Assembly (NCBI GenBank): GCA_020832725.1
Contig: JAFIEC010000374.1
Location: forward strand, 1-28,080
Length of the DNA: 28,080 nt
Reading direction: 5' to 3'
From: Paracoccaceae bacterium
GTDB lineage: Bacteria > Pseudomonadota > Alphaproteobacteria > Rhodobacterales > Rhodobacteraceae
The notes beneath the pieces were generated by a model. It ran no database searches. It was given only the letters and a program-made list of their open reading frames with translations, and was not told the DNA's origin. A program made the position numbers and the translations under genes. Below are positions 16,830 through 25,009 of the stretch, one piece after another; within the stretch, counting starts at the first letter, position 1, and every line of letters starts with the position of its first letter.

Positions 16830-17807
16830 TCAGCGCGGCTCCACGCCTGCGGCCTCGAAGATGGCAAGGTTGGTGGCATGGCTCTGGCGCACCTCTTCCG
16901 CCGCTTCATCGAGATCCATGTACATGATCGGGATCAGCGCGCTTCCGACGAGGCGGCCGAAATCTTCATCTGTCTTGGCTGCCGCAAGCGCGGTGCTCAG
17001 CCGTTCGAGGATCGGCCTTGGCGTGCCCCGTGGAAGGATGAGTGTCGTGCGTCCATCCATCGCAAGCGGGAAGCCCTGCTCGTTGATCGTCGGGACATCA
17101 GGGTTGTTCGGATGCCGGAAGGTGCTGGTTGCGGCAATCATCTTCAGCTCATCGGGATAGCGGTAGTGAAGCCCGCCCGACCAGGCGAGGACCACCTGCC
17201 TTCCCAGCAGCGCGTTGATCATGTCGCCACCGCCCTGCAGCGGGAGAATGTTCGCCTGCAGCCCGGCCTCTTCGGCGATGGTCTCCATGTAGAGCCGGGC
17301 GGTCGGGCTGAGGGAGCCGAAGGCGAACCCCGGATTCTCCCGACCCCATTCGATGAATTCCGCGATCGTGTCGAAGGGGGCATCCTTCTGCGTGGCAAGG
17401 CCGGTCTGGAAGGCCGTGATCATGCCCGCATATTCGAAATCGTCCGGTACGAAATCCGCACGCGCGACAAGAAAGGGATCGGCGTTCACCACACTGTGGG
17501 GGTGAAACAGGATCGTGTAGCCGTCGGGCCGTGCCCGCCGCAACTCGTGCGCGGCGACAAGGCCACCGCTGCCGGGCCTGTTGACCACGTTCACGGGCAT
17601 GCCCAGCTGGTCGGCAAGCACGCGCGCCGCGCCGCGACCGACAAGGTCGGTCTGTCCGCCGGCTGCATAGCCGATCAGCATGGTAATCGCACGGGTGGGA
17701 TAGGCGTCGTCGGCCGATGCTGCGCCAGGGGCGAACCCTCCGAGCGCCAGCGCCAGCGCACCGGCTGCCGCGGAAAGGATCGCGCGCCGCTTTCTGATCA
17801 GGCTCAT
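16830..17807 (-). CDS. tctC: Tripartite tricarboxylate transporter substrate-binding protein TctC
   Basis: This is the periplasmic receptor (Bug family) of a TctABC importer. The 325-residue product has a signal peptide (MSLIRKRRAILSAAAGALAL, probable cleavage after ASA near residue 32). YPTRAITMLIGYAAGGQTDL follows, the family's first ligand-contact loop, then NVVNRPGSGGLVAAHELRRA, the second. PDGYTILFHPHS and the C-terminal LPRGTPRPILERLSTAL complete the pattern. Its ATG overlaps the tctA stop in an ATGA. Bug proteins bind citrate, other di- and tricarboxylates, aromatic acids or amino acids, and the ligand cannot be chosen from sequence. The order tctB-tctA-tctC differs from the classical tctC-tctB-tctA. 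Confidence 0.92.
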   Translation of the reverse strand: MSLIRKRRAILSAAAGALALALGGFAPGAASADDAYPTRAITMLIGYAAGGQTDLVGRGAARVLADQLGMPVNVVNRPGSGGLVAAHELRRARPDGYTILFHPHSVVNADPFLVARADFVPDDFEYAGMITAFQTGLATQKDAPFDTIAEFIEWGRENPGFAFGSLSPTARLYMETIAEEAGLQANILPLQGGGDMINALLGRQVVLAWSGGLHYRYPDELKMIAATSTFRHPNNPDVPTINEQGFPLAMDGRTTLILPRGTPRPILERLSTALAAAKTDEDFGRLVGSALIPIMYMDLDEAAEEVRQSHATNLAIFEAAGVEPR

Positions 17808-19357
17808 TTCTTCTCCTCCTCTGAATTGCGCGGGCTGTTCTGCGCTGCATCCGCAGCTTGCATCTCCCGTGCCGCGAGACGGGAGTTGCTGACGATGATC
17901 CCCACCACGACAAGCGCGGTCAGGAGCAGGAACACGATGGCGACCGGATGCCCGGTCAGGCGCGCCGGGTCATGGTTCAGGATCTGCAGGGATTGCCGGA
18001 AGGTCAGCTCGAGGTTCGGGCCGATGACGAAGCCGATCAGGAACGTCACGAAGGAGAACCCGATCTTGCGCGAGAAATAGCCAAGGACCGCGAAGAACAG
18101 CATCACGTAGATGGAGAAGATGCTGCCGCTGTCCATGTAGGCTCCCACGCAGCACAGGAACAGAACCACCGGAATGATCAGCCGCATGGGCACCCGGATC
18201 ACCTGGGCAAAGAACTTCTGCCCCAGAAGGCCGATACCGAGCATGATCGCGCTCGCACAGAGCATCGCGGCATAGATGTCGGCGACCATCTGGGGCTGTT
18301 CGATGAACATTCTCGGACCGGGTGTCAGCCCATGCATGATCAGGGCAGCGATCAGGATCGCGGCAATCACACTGCCGGGGATGCCAAGGGCGAACAGCGG
18401 GATGAAGCTCGATGGAACCACCGCGTTGTCCGCGCTCTCGGCCGCCGCGACGCCTTCGATCATGCCGGTTCCATAGGCTTCGGGCGTTTTCGAGAGGCGC
18501 TGGGTCAGCCCGTAGGAAAGGAACGAGCCCACGCTGGCGCCGAGGCCGGGCAGGATGCCGACGGCAGAGCCGATCGCGGTGCCGCGTCCGATGGCGGGCA
18601 GGCAACGACGCCATTCCGCCGCAGTCACACGGCGGTCGTCGCGCCCGGCACCATCGACAATACGCGCCGCCGAACTGTCCAGCTCGCGCATCTTGCCGGC
18701 CTGAACCGCCATCTCGGCAACGGCAAGCATGCCGATGGCCATGGGAATGAGCGAAATCCCGTCGTCCAGCTCCAGCATCCCGAACGTCATGCGCGGGATG
18801 AACGTCTCAAGCTCGAGGCCGACCGTCGCGAAAAAGACCCCCAATGCGCCCGCGATAAGCCCCTTGATCATCGAGGCGCCCGCCAGCCCGCCGATGAAGG
18901 TCAGGGAAAAGAACAATATCGCGCATAGCTCGACGGGGCCTATCATAAGCGCGTAGCGCGCCAGCGGGGCGGCCAGCGCAATGAGCAGCAGGGTAGAGAC
19001 GAAATCGGCGATGACCGAGGCGAAGAGGCCCATCTTGAGCGCCTTCTGCGCCTTTCCCTGTCGTGCAAGCGGGTAGCCATCGAGTGCTGTCGGGGCCGAG
19101 GACGGTTCTCCGGGGGTGTTGAGAAGGATCGCCGAGACGGCGCTGCCGGCCGTGCTGCCCTTGGCGATCCCGATCAGCGCGGCGATGGCGGCGACGGGTT
19201 CCAGATAGAATGTCAGCGGGATCGAAACCGCCACGCCGGTCGCCTTGCCAAGGCCGGGCATCGCGCCGAGCATGTAGCCCAGACCCACCCCGATCGCGAC
19301 CCAGATCAGCGTGGCGGGGGTCAGGACGTTGTGAAAGCCGGTGATCAGGTGCTCCAC
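17804..19357 (-). CDS. tctA: Tripartite tricarboxylate transporter large permease TctA
   Basis: TctA is the large membrane subunit of the sodium- or proton-driven tricarboxylate transporter. I place the start at the GTG at 19357-19355 (VEHLITGFHNVLTP), with GAGGG, itself overlapping the tctB stop, just upstream. This gives 517 residues, the usual family length. Hallmarks are GVGLGYMLGAMPGLGKATGV, GIAKGSTAGSAVSAILLNTP with EPSSAPTALDGYPLARQGKA, and the repeat GSAVGILPGLGASVGSFLSY, the paired GLxG-type motifs of the family. About a dozen helices are visible. The last 25 residues are polar and cytoplasmic-looking. Confidence 0.94.
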   Translation of the reverse strand: MEHLITGFHNVLTPATLIWVAIGVGLGYMLGAMPGLGKATGVAVSIPLTFYLEPVAAIAALIGIAKGSTAGSAVSAILLNTPGEPSSAPTALDGYPLARQGKAQKALKMGLFASVIADFVSTLLLIALAAPLARYALMIGPVELCAILFFSLTFIGGLAGASMIKGLIAGALGVFFATVGLELETFIPRMTFGMLELDDGISLIPMAIGMLAVAEMAVQAGKMRELDSSAARIVDGAGRDDRRVTAAEWRRCLPAIGRGTAIGSAVGILPGLGASVGSFLSYGLTQRLSKTPEAYGTGMIEGVAAAESADNAVVPSSFIPLFALGIPGSVIAAILIAALIMHGLTPGPRMFIEQPQMVADIYAAMLCASAIMLGIGLLGQKFFAQVIRVPMRLIIPVVLFLCCVGAYMDSGSIFSIYVMLFFAVLGYFSRKIGFSFVTFLIGFVIGPNLELTFRQSLQILNHDPARLTGHPVAIVFLLLTALVVVGIIVSNSRLAAREMQAADAAQNSPRNSEEEKK

Positions 19358-19364
19358 ATCACCC

Positions 19365-19814
19365 TCACAGGATCGCCGTGCCAAGAAGCTTGTAGAACAG
19401 GGCCCAGACCGCGAGCAGCAATGCCGCCGGCATGACGATGAGGACAATCGGTCGCCGCTCGCCCAGCGCCAGAAGCGCCCCGACGATCAGCGCGATGCCC
19501 GCCGCCAGCGGGACCGTCCAGACGAACAGCGCAATCGCCAAGGCAAAGACGAGGACGAGGCGCAGGCTCACCATGATCTCGTGACGCGGGAAAAGGCCGG
19601 CATCGTCGCCGCCGCGATATCCGGCTCCCCGCAGGGCCTTGAGCACGAGCAGCAGCGAAAGGCCCGTCACGGCGATCATCATCATGTTCGGCACAAGGCG
19701 CGGAGACACGAAGCCACGGGGTGCCTGTTCGATCTGTGCCGGGATTACCACAAGGAGCATCACGAGGCCGAAAAGGCCAAGGATCACCCCCGATACGAGG
19801 TCTGCCTGCCGCAT
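19365..19814 (-). CDS. tctB: Tripartite tricarboxylate transporter small permease TctB
   Basis: This is the small four-helix membrane subunit of the TctABC system. I chose the ATG at 19814-19812 because GGGAGGAG stands just before it and the product then starts MRQADLVSGVILGLFGLVML, as in the family. Family signs are the loop RGFVSPRLVPNMMMIAVTGL and the C-terminal paired helices. Length is 149 residues. It is the first gene of the minus-strand operon; seven bases separate its stop from the tctA start. A longer open frame upstream into the divergent promoter region is not supported. Confidence 0.9.
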   Translation of the reverse strand: MRQADLVSGVILGLFGLVMLLVVIPAQIEQAPRGFVSPRLVPNMMMIAVTGLSLLLVLKALRGAGYRGGDDAGLFPRHEIMVSLRLVLVFALAIALFVWTVPLAAGIALIVGALLALGERRPIVLIVMPAALLLAVWALFYKLLGTAIL

Positions 19815-19945
19815 CTTCTCCTCCCATCGGCCGGGGCATCCCGACCGCCGACGCCCCTTGGGGAGGCTGTCGCTTTTCCGAAAGCCTAGGCGTCTCCAGT
19901 GCAAAGAAGTAGTCGCAAGTTTGTTTCATATGATAGATTTGCTTT
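19815..19945. promoter_or_regulatory. Divergent tctB/LysR control region with TCATATGA palindrome
   Basis: The 131-base gap is markedly AT-rich near the LysR start. TCATATGA at 19926-19933 is a perfect 8-base palindrome within a 10-of-12 symmetric block. TATGAT at 19929-19934 could be the -10 of the regulator gene, which would put the transcript start only a few bases before its ATG. No clear -35 is visible. A LysR protein binding here would repress itself and activate tctB, the usual scheme, but this is inference. Confidence 0.4.
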
Positions 19946-20935
19946 ATGTATAGCCCGTCACCACGCCACGATCGCCTCCGCCTCCGGCAGTTGCGCTTGC
20001 TGGAACTGATCGACCGCCACGGCTCGCTTCGTGCGATCGCGGATGCGCTGAACCTGACCCAGCCTGCTGTCTCGCAGATGCTCAAGGATCTCGAGGCGAC
20101 CTTCGGGGTGACGCTGGTCGAGCGTTCGGTACGCGGTGTGCGCCTCAGCCCCTCGGGGCGGATCGCCCTGCAGCGGGTCAGGGCCGCCCTGGCGATCCTC
20201 GGCAATCTGGCCTCGGACCTCGGCGAGAATCGTCCGCGCGTTCTGCGTGTGGGTGCGAATCCCGCGTTGCTGGAGCGGTTTCTGCCTGCGGCACTTGCAC
20301 TGGTCACGCGGCAGGAGGCCGGTGTTCAGTACCAGCTCCGCACGGGGACCGTCGGGCGGATGCTGGGCCAGCTTCTGGAGGGTGGGGTCGATTGCTATGT
20401 CGGCCGGGTCGACTGGACGGATCCGGACTCCGATCTGGGCAATGTGCTGCGCATCACCCCCCTCGGCCAGAGTGATCTGGTGCTTGTCTGCGGCCCGGAC
20501 CACCCGCTCGCCCGACAAGCCGAGGTGACCGCGGCCGATCTGGCGCTGACCGACTGGGCGCTGCAGGGCCCGACCAGCACGCTGCGGCCCACGGTCGATA
20601 CCATGTTTCGCAGCAACGGGCTGGCACCCCCGGTGCCCCTGTGCGAGGTTGCCGGTGGCCCGCATGAGATGATCCGCCTCGCGCAGCGGCTGGATGTCGT
20701 GGTCTGCGTGCCGCGGCTGGCGGTTCTGGAAGAGATCGCACAAGGGCAGCTCCATGTTCTGGAGGTGGCCGGCATGGAGATGGCACCGATCGGAATCTGC
20801 TTCGTGACGCTGCGCGAGAACGACGCCTTTCAGCCGCTGAAGCATCTTCGCGATGCCATGAGGACGGTCATGGCCGACCCTCTCTCCCGTGCGCCGCCCC
20901 CGGAGACGCCCGCCGCCAGCGATGGAACTGCGTGA
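19946..20935 (+). CDS. LysR family transcriptional regulator
   Basis: This is a 329-residue LysR-type regulator. The N-terminal winged helix-turn-helix spans about residues 12-70 (LRQLRLLELIDRHGSLRAIA, then ALNLTQPAVSQMLKDLEATF). The effector domain, starting about residue 95 with RVLRVGANPALLERFLP, has the periplasmic-binding-like fold. The start ATG at 19946 has no ribosome binding site upstream, and the AT-rich block beside it may be the promoter, so the message could be nearly leaderless. It diverges from tctBAC and the CoA-transferase gene and is their likely activator, responding to the imported acid or its product (inference). The last 25 residues, rich in Pro and Ala, are probably disordered. 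Confidence 0.92.
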   Translation: MYSPSPRHDRLRLRQLRLLELIDRHGSLRAIADALNLTQPAVSQMLKDLEATFGVTLVERSVRGVRLSPSGRIALQRVRAALAILGNLASDLGENRPRVLRVGANPALLERFLPAALALVTRQEAGVQYQLRTGTVGRMLGQLLEGGVDCYVGRVDWTDPDSDLGNVLRITPLGQSDLVLVCGPDHPLARQAEVTAADLALTDWALQGPTSTLRPTVDTMFRSNGLAPPVPLCEVAGGPHEMIRLAQRLDVVVCVPRLAVLEEIAQGQLHVLEVAGMEMAPIGICFVTLRENDAFQPLKHLRDAMRTVMADPLSRAPPPETPAASDGTA

Positions 20936-20962
20936 TCCCGAAGCGGGGCGCTATCCCGGAAG

Positions 20963-20991
20963 TTGATCGATGCCTGACCGGTTGCTACGCT
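20963..20991 (+). promoter_or_regulatory. Candidate sigma-70-type promoter of the caspase-like gene
   Basis: TTGATC (20963-20968) and TACGCT (20986-20991) stand exactly 17 bases apart in the 84-base gap after the LysR gene. A transcript would start about 20 bases before the ATG at 21020, which has GGAGGG (21008-21013) as ribosome binding site. The match is fair but short motifs like this arise by chance. Confidence 0.4.
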
Positions 20992-21019
20992 GCGACCACC
21001 TGATGCCGGAGGGCCCGCC

Positions 21020-22795
21020 ATGCGCCTGATCCTGCCGCTTCTGCTCTCGCTCCTGCTGGCGCTGCCGGCGCTGGCCGGCACGCGCCACGCGCTGGTGGTG
21101 GGGATCGACAGCTACGAGTCAGACGGAATCGCCGATCTTGCCAAGGCCGTGAACGATGCTCGCGCGGTCGGCGATTCGCTGGAACGGATCGGCTTTCAGG
21201 TCATGCGCGCCACCGATCTCAATCGGCGCGCCTTTCTGGAGACGGTGGTTGCCTTTGCCGGAGGTGTATCGGAGGGCGACGAGGTCGTGTTCTATTTTGC
21301 CGGTCATGGCGTCGAGATTGACGGGCAGAACCTGCTTCTTGCGCGGGACGTGCCTGCAGTCGGGCCAGGTGCCGAGCCGCTGATCCGGTCCAAAGGGGTG
21401 GCAGTCGATTGGGTGCTCGAGCTTCTGCGGGACCGGGGCGCGCGTGTCAGCCTGGTCATTCTGGATGCCTGCCGCGACAATCCGTTCCCGCGCGACGGGT
21501 TGCGATCGGTGGGATCCGCGCGGGGTCTGGCGCGGACACCGGTTCCCCGTGGGACATTCCTGCTCTACTCGGCCGGGATCGGGCAGGCGGCGCTGGACTC
21601 GCTGCCGGGATCCGACCCGGATCCGAATTCCGTCTTCACGCGGAATCTGCTGCCGCTGCTTGAGGTTCCAGGGCTGTCGCTTGTCGATCTGGCCCGCGAA
21701 TTGCGCCGCGATGTGGAGGCGCTGGCAAGTCGCGCCGGTCATCTCCAGAGGCCTGCCTATTACGACGAGATGACCGAGGATTTCTATTTCCTGCCGGTTT
21801 CGGCGACAGCATCATCCGGGGTGGAGGTGGCGATGCTGGACGCCTGCGCGCCTGCGCGTACCGTTTGGCCCGACATCCGCGAAAGCGAATCCGTAGCGTT
21901 AGTGCAGGAATTCGTCGCAATGCACGGCGATTGCCCGGTGATTGGCGCAATGGCGCGCGAGCGCCTTGCCGTGCTGGAGGAAGAGCGCGCCGAGGCCGCA
22001 CGCGAGGCGGCCCGGGAACGGGCGGAGAGGGCCCGGATGGAGGCGGACTCGCGTCGGCGCTCGGCCGAGATGGCGCTGGGCCTGAGCACCGGGGAGGTGC
22101 GCCACATTCGCTGGACGCTCATCCAGCTTTACGGCTTTCGCACCACGCGGCCGGGGATGTCCATCGGCGGGGTGCTGGCCATCGACGACACGATGCGCAA
22201 CTGGATCGGTCGTCACGACAACGCGCTGAACGGCGGATGGAACACGACGCTGACCCGGGCGATCGCCGATGACCTCCTGGCCCGCCCCTTCGAGCCGCAG
22301 CCCTATGCCTTTCCCGAACGCGGCGATCTGCGCGACTCGGGGGATTGGGCATCATGGCGCGACGGCGGGCGCTGCGTGGCCGGCACGCGGGCGAGTGGCA
22401 TCGCCGAGGGCGAGATGTTTCATCTGCCCGAAATACACATCTGGAGGGAGCCGGGCGCACAGGGCAACAGTCTCTGGTTGGACTTCATCACGCCCAACCC
22501 CTTCTTCGCCGATTCCTGGGTGGAGGCGCGGGTGGACGGGCGAAGGTTCTCACTGGCCCAGGATACGGAACCGTCAAGACCGGTCGTGACCGTGCCGATC
22601 GCCTCTGACGGCATGGCCGACGCCTCGGTGCTGAGGGCGATGCGTGCCGGAAACCGCATGCAGGTGCGGGGCGTCAGCTATGAATACGGTGATGTCGCGG
22701 CCGCCGCCTTTTCCCTGCGCGGCTTTACTGCCGCCTTTACCCGCATGGCCGAGATGTGCGGCAGCCCGCAATTGGTAAGGACCTGGCTCCGTTGA
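21020..22795 (+). CDS. Secreted caspase-family (peptidase C14) protein with extra C-terminal domain
   Basis: This is a 591-residue exported cysteine protease-like protein. A signal peptide (residues 1-19, AxA site PALA) precedes the caspase fold. The catalytic pair is H96 in VVFYFAGHGVE and C151 in VILDACRDNPF, both intact, and ALVVGIDSY opens the domain as in metacaspase relatives. The caspase part runs to about residue 258. A charged, alanine-rich coiled coil covers about 312-352. Residues 355-425 faintly recall a peptidoglycan-binding helix bundle. The last 140 residues, ending in FSLRGFTAAFTRMAEMC, resemble the C-terminal part of invasion-associated locus B-type proteins. Only the caspase domain is certain. 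It is convergent with the M50/HlyD cluster, 66 bases away. Confidence 0.88.
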   Translation: MRLILPLLLSLLLALPALAGTRHALVVGIDSYESDGIADLAKAVNDARAVGDSLERIGFQVMRATDLNRRAFLETVVAFAGGVSEGDEVVFYFAGHGVEIDGQNLLLARDVPAVGPGAEPLIRSKGVAVDWVLELLRDRGARVSLVILDACRDNPFPRDGLRSVGSARGLARTPVPRGTFLLYSAGIGQAALDSLPGSDPDPNSVFTRNLLPLLEVPGLSLVDLARELRRDVEALASRAGHLQRPAYYDEMTEDFYFLPVSATASSGVEVAMLDACAPARTVWPDIRESESVALVQEFVAMHGDCPVIGAMARERLAVLEEERAEAAREAARERAERARMEADSRRRSAEMALGLSTGEVRHIRWTLIQLYGFRTTRPGMSIGGVLAIDDTMRNWIGRHDNALNGGWNTTLTRAIADDLLARPFEPQPYAFPERGDLRDSGDWASWRDGGRCVAGTRASGIAEGEMFHLPEIHIWREPGAQGNSLWLDFITPNPFFADSWVEARVDGRRFSLAQDTEPSRPVVTVPIASDGMADASVLRAMRAGNRMQVRGVSYEYGDVAAAAFSLRGFTAAFTRMAEMCGSPQLVRTWLR

Positions 22796-22861
22796 GATGA
22801 ACAGGCGACGATCGCCTCTCGCGGTCCGGTTCGTCTACATGAGGTCAGGCACGGCGCTGCC
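22796..22861. other. Convergent gap with small hairpin
   Basis: Between the caspase gene and the HlyD-like frame is a perfect six-base hairpin AGGCGA-CGA-TCGCCT (22803-22817), eight bases past the caspase stop. It could be a weak terminator; there is no T-run. Confidence 0.4.
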
Positions 22862-23806
22862 CTACAGATCGAATCCGCGCAACATCACCCGCCTGACCCA
22901 GGAGACGAATTGCACGCCCGCAGGACGGGTGCCGTGGTCAAGCCGGGCATGAACCCGTGCGCCGAAGCGACCGGGGAAGTCGGGCGGAACCGAGACCTCG
23001 AACTGGAAGACGCGCTCGAGGCTGCGCGCACCCGTCTCGTCGCCCGGATCGACGACGATGCGGCCCCCGAAACGTGCGCCCAGAACCGGCGAAGGCAGGT
23101 CGAAATCGCCGGCGGGAACCTCGCGCATCGCCCGGGCGGGATAGGTCGTCTCCGGCGCTTCGGGCAGGCGCAGGTCGATGGCGTGCAGGTGATGTCGGGC
23201 CGCGTCGATGCGGGCCTGGGGAACCACCAGCCTGACCCTGTCGGGCGCATCCGGCAAGATATGGGCCAGAACCTCTCCGGCGCGGACAAAGCGCCCGGCG
23301 ATATCCTCGGGCGGGATCGCCGGTTCAAGCCGCCCGGGCGAGGCCGCAACCAGGGTCAGGGCCGCGACATCGGCCTCGGCCCGTTCCAGCGCGGCTTCTT
23401 CCGAGGCGAGCTCCAGCGCGACGATGCGCGCCTGCGGGCGGTCCTCGGCCCGGGCCACATCCAGCCGCACGCGCAGTTCCGCCACCCGAGACCGCAGGAC
23501 GTCGCGCCGGGCTACAAGAAGCGGATTTTCCAGAACCGCAACCGTGTCTCCGGCGGCCACGGGGGCACCGGGGCGCGGAACAAGCCGCACCACCGCGCCC
23601 TCGGTCTCGGCGCGGATCGCGGCAGAGCCGGGCAGCCAGACCACGCCCTCGGTCCGCGTGGCCCAGGGCACCGGCACCAGAAACAGAAGCCCAAGCACAC
23701 CGGCGATGGCCAGCCCGGTGACGGCCCAGGCCCGCCCGCGCACCCGGGGCAGCCGCGGACCGGTCGCCATCGGCCAGAACGCCTTGCCAAGCGGCTTGAA
23801 CAGCAC
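22862..23806 (-). CDS. HlyD-like membrane fusion half, separated by a stop codon from the M50 half
   Basis: This frame encodes a membrane fusion (periplasmic adaptor) domain: a membrane helix near the start (WAVTGLAIAGVLGLLFLVPV), then the lipoyl-like half-motif TEGVVWLPGSAAIRAETEGA and VRLVPRPGAPVAAGDTVAVL, a coiled-coil hairpin (about residues 120-150), and a beta-barrel region ending in FVSWVRRVMLRGFDL. It is in the same frame as the preceding M50 gene, separated by one TAG (23818-23816) and three codons. In relatives I know, these two parts form one protein of about 700 residues, joined at just this point by an AIW-x-FxN-type linker; here the total would be 715 positions. A GTG at 23806 could allow separate initiation, but no good ribosome binding site precedes it. 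Confidence 0.75.
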   Translation of the reverse strand: MLFKPLGKAFWPMATGPRLPRVRGRAWAVTGLAIAGVLGLLFLVPVPWATRTEGVVWLPGSAAIRAETEGAVVRLVPRPGAPVAAGDTVAVLENPLLVARRDVLRSRVAELRVRLDVARAEDRPQARIVALELASEEAALERAEADVAALTLVAASPGRLEPAIPPEDIAGRFVRAGEVLAHILPDAPDRVRLVVPQARIDAARHHLHAIDLRLPEAPETTYPARAMREVPAGDFDLPSPVLGARFGGRIVVDPGDETGARSLERVFQFEVSVPPDFPGRFGARVHARLDHGTRPAGVQFVSWVRRVMLRGFDL

Positions 23807-23815
23807 GTTGAAGAA

Positions 23816-23818
23816 CTA
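23816..23818 (-). other. In-frame TAG between the M50 and HlyD halves
   Basis: The minus strand reads GCG ATA TGG TAG TTC TTC AAC, that is A-I-W-stop-F-F-N. Both flanks fit an uninterrupted linker of the fused family. A single-base change from TGG, GAG, TCG or TTG would create it. No frameshift is present. Confidence 0.88.
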
Positions 23819-25009
23819 CCATATCGCGAAGGCGACGCCCAGGCCGAACAGCCGCGAGATCAGGAATATTGCGATCGTGAGCGAGATGAACACCCGGTAG
23901 ACGAAGGCCGCAGGCGCATAGAGGGCGAAAACCCAGGCTTCGAACCGGGTGGCGGGCTTGGGCACCACCTCCTCGGCACCATAGGCCCTGCGCTGCCAGT
24001 GCTCGGCCCACCAGGCATTGCCGCGCTGGGCAAGATTGGGCACCTCAAGCAGGTCTGCCAGCACGAAATAGCCGTCAAAGCGCAGCAGCGGGTTGCCATT
24101 CACCAGCACCGTGGAGATGCCGCCGATCAGCATCACGTTGAACAGCAGCGCGCGCTCCATCCCCGGCTCCAGTTCGCGCCAGATCAGGAAGGCGATGGCG
24201 GCCAGTGTCGTCTCCACCATGATGCCCGCGGCCGAGACGAAGATGCGCCGCCATTTCGAGGCAAGCGCCGCCGCCGCGCTGGCGTCCACATAGGGCACCG
24301 GCATGAAGACGAGGAACATCACCCCGGTTTCGTGCACCTCGGCCCCGTAACGCTTGGCGACCCAGCCATGGCCGAATTCGTGCAGCAGCTTGATCGGCAC
24401 ATAGGCCAGCGCGATCAGGGCAAGGTTCTCGAACGACAGGATCCGGTCGGTGATGCTGCCGGTCACCTCGTCCCAGTCCTGCGCCAGAAGGGTCAGCGAC
24501 ACGACCATCAGCACCAGCCACAGCGTCACCCCGATCGGCCCGATGAGCCAGCGCACGAGCGGCAAGGTCCGCTCCAGCAGGCGGTCGGGATCATAGAGCG
24601 GTACCCTGAAGGACATCGGCCCCATCAGGTTCTGCTTGAGCAATTGCCGATCCTGCTTGCCACGCCGTTCGGCCATCTCGGCCAGATCGGGGGGCACATC
24701 GGCGACGATGACATCGGCACCATGCATCTGGCCGATCAACTGCAGTACATCGCCCTGGCTGGGGGTGTCCGGCCCCAGTGTCCGCGCCAGATCCGACCAG
24801 GCCTCCTCGACCGTGACGGTGCCGTCGAACCGGTCGATCATGGCAAAGGCGTTGGGGCTCAGCCGGTGGGATTTTCCGGTGACCGGATCCTTGAGCACGT
24901 ACCACGGCCAGCCGCCATAGCGGTGGCGTTCGATGCGCAGCCCTGTGGACAGCCGCGGGCGCAGCCCCGCGATACGATACCATTGATCCGAGAAGAAGGC
25001 CTCGCTCAT
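23816..25009 (-). CDS. PqqD-like domain/site-2 protease (peptidase M50) membrane protein
   Basis: This 397-residue membrane protein joins two domains. Residues 30-100 (WPWYVLKDPVTGKSHRLSP, then NAFAMIDRFDGTVTVEEAWS) look like a PqqD-type peptide-binding winged helix. The membrane part is a zinc site-2 protease: the metal motif is HEFGH (H210, E211, H214) in a membrane helix, and the third ligand is D312 in NPLLRFDGYF. VMFLVFMPVPYVDASAAAAL lies between. About six to eight helices are visible. Its ATG overlaps the stop of the GAF-HlyD gene (ATGA). The frame then ends at the TAG described separately, after which the HlyD part continues in frame. It probably cleaves or helps export a client, plausibly the PKD protein of the same operon (inference). 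Confidence 0.87.
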   Translation of the reverse strand: MSEAFFSDQWYRIAGLRPRLSTGLRIERHRYGGWPWYVLKDPVTGKSHRLSPNAFAMIDRFDGTVTVEEAWSDLARTLGPDTPSQGDVLQLIGQMHGADVIVADVPPDLAEMAERRGKQDRQLLKQNLMGPMSFRVPLYDPDRLLERTLPLVRWLIGPIGVTLWLVLMVVSLTLLAQDWDEVTGSITDRILSFENLALIALAYVPIKLLHEFGHGWVAKRYGAEVHETGVMFLVFMPVPYVDASAAAALASKWRRIFVSAAGIMVETTLAAIAFLIWRELEPGMERALLFNVMLIGGISTVLVNGNPLLRFDGYFVLADLLEVPNLAQRGNAWWAEHWQRRAYGAEEVVPKPATRFEAWVFALYAPAAFVYRVFISLTIAIFLISRLFGLGVAFAIW

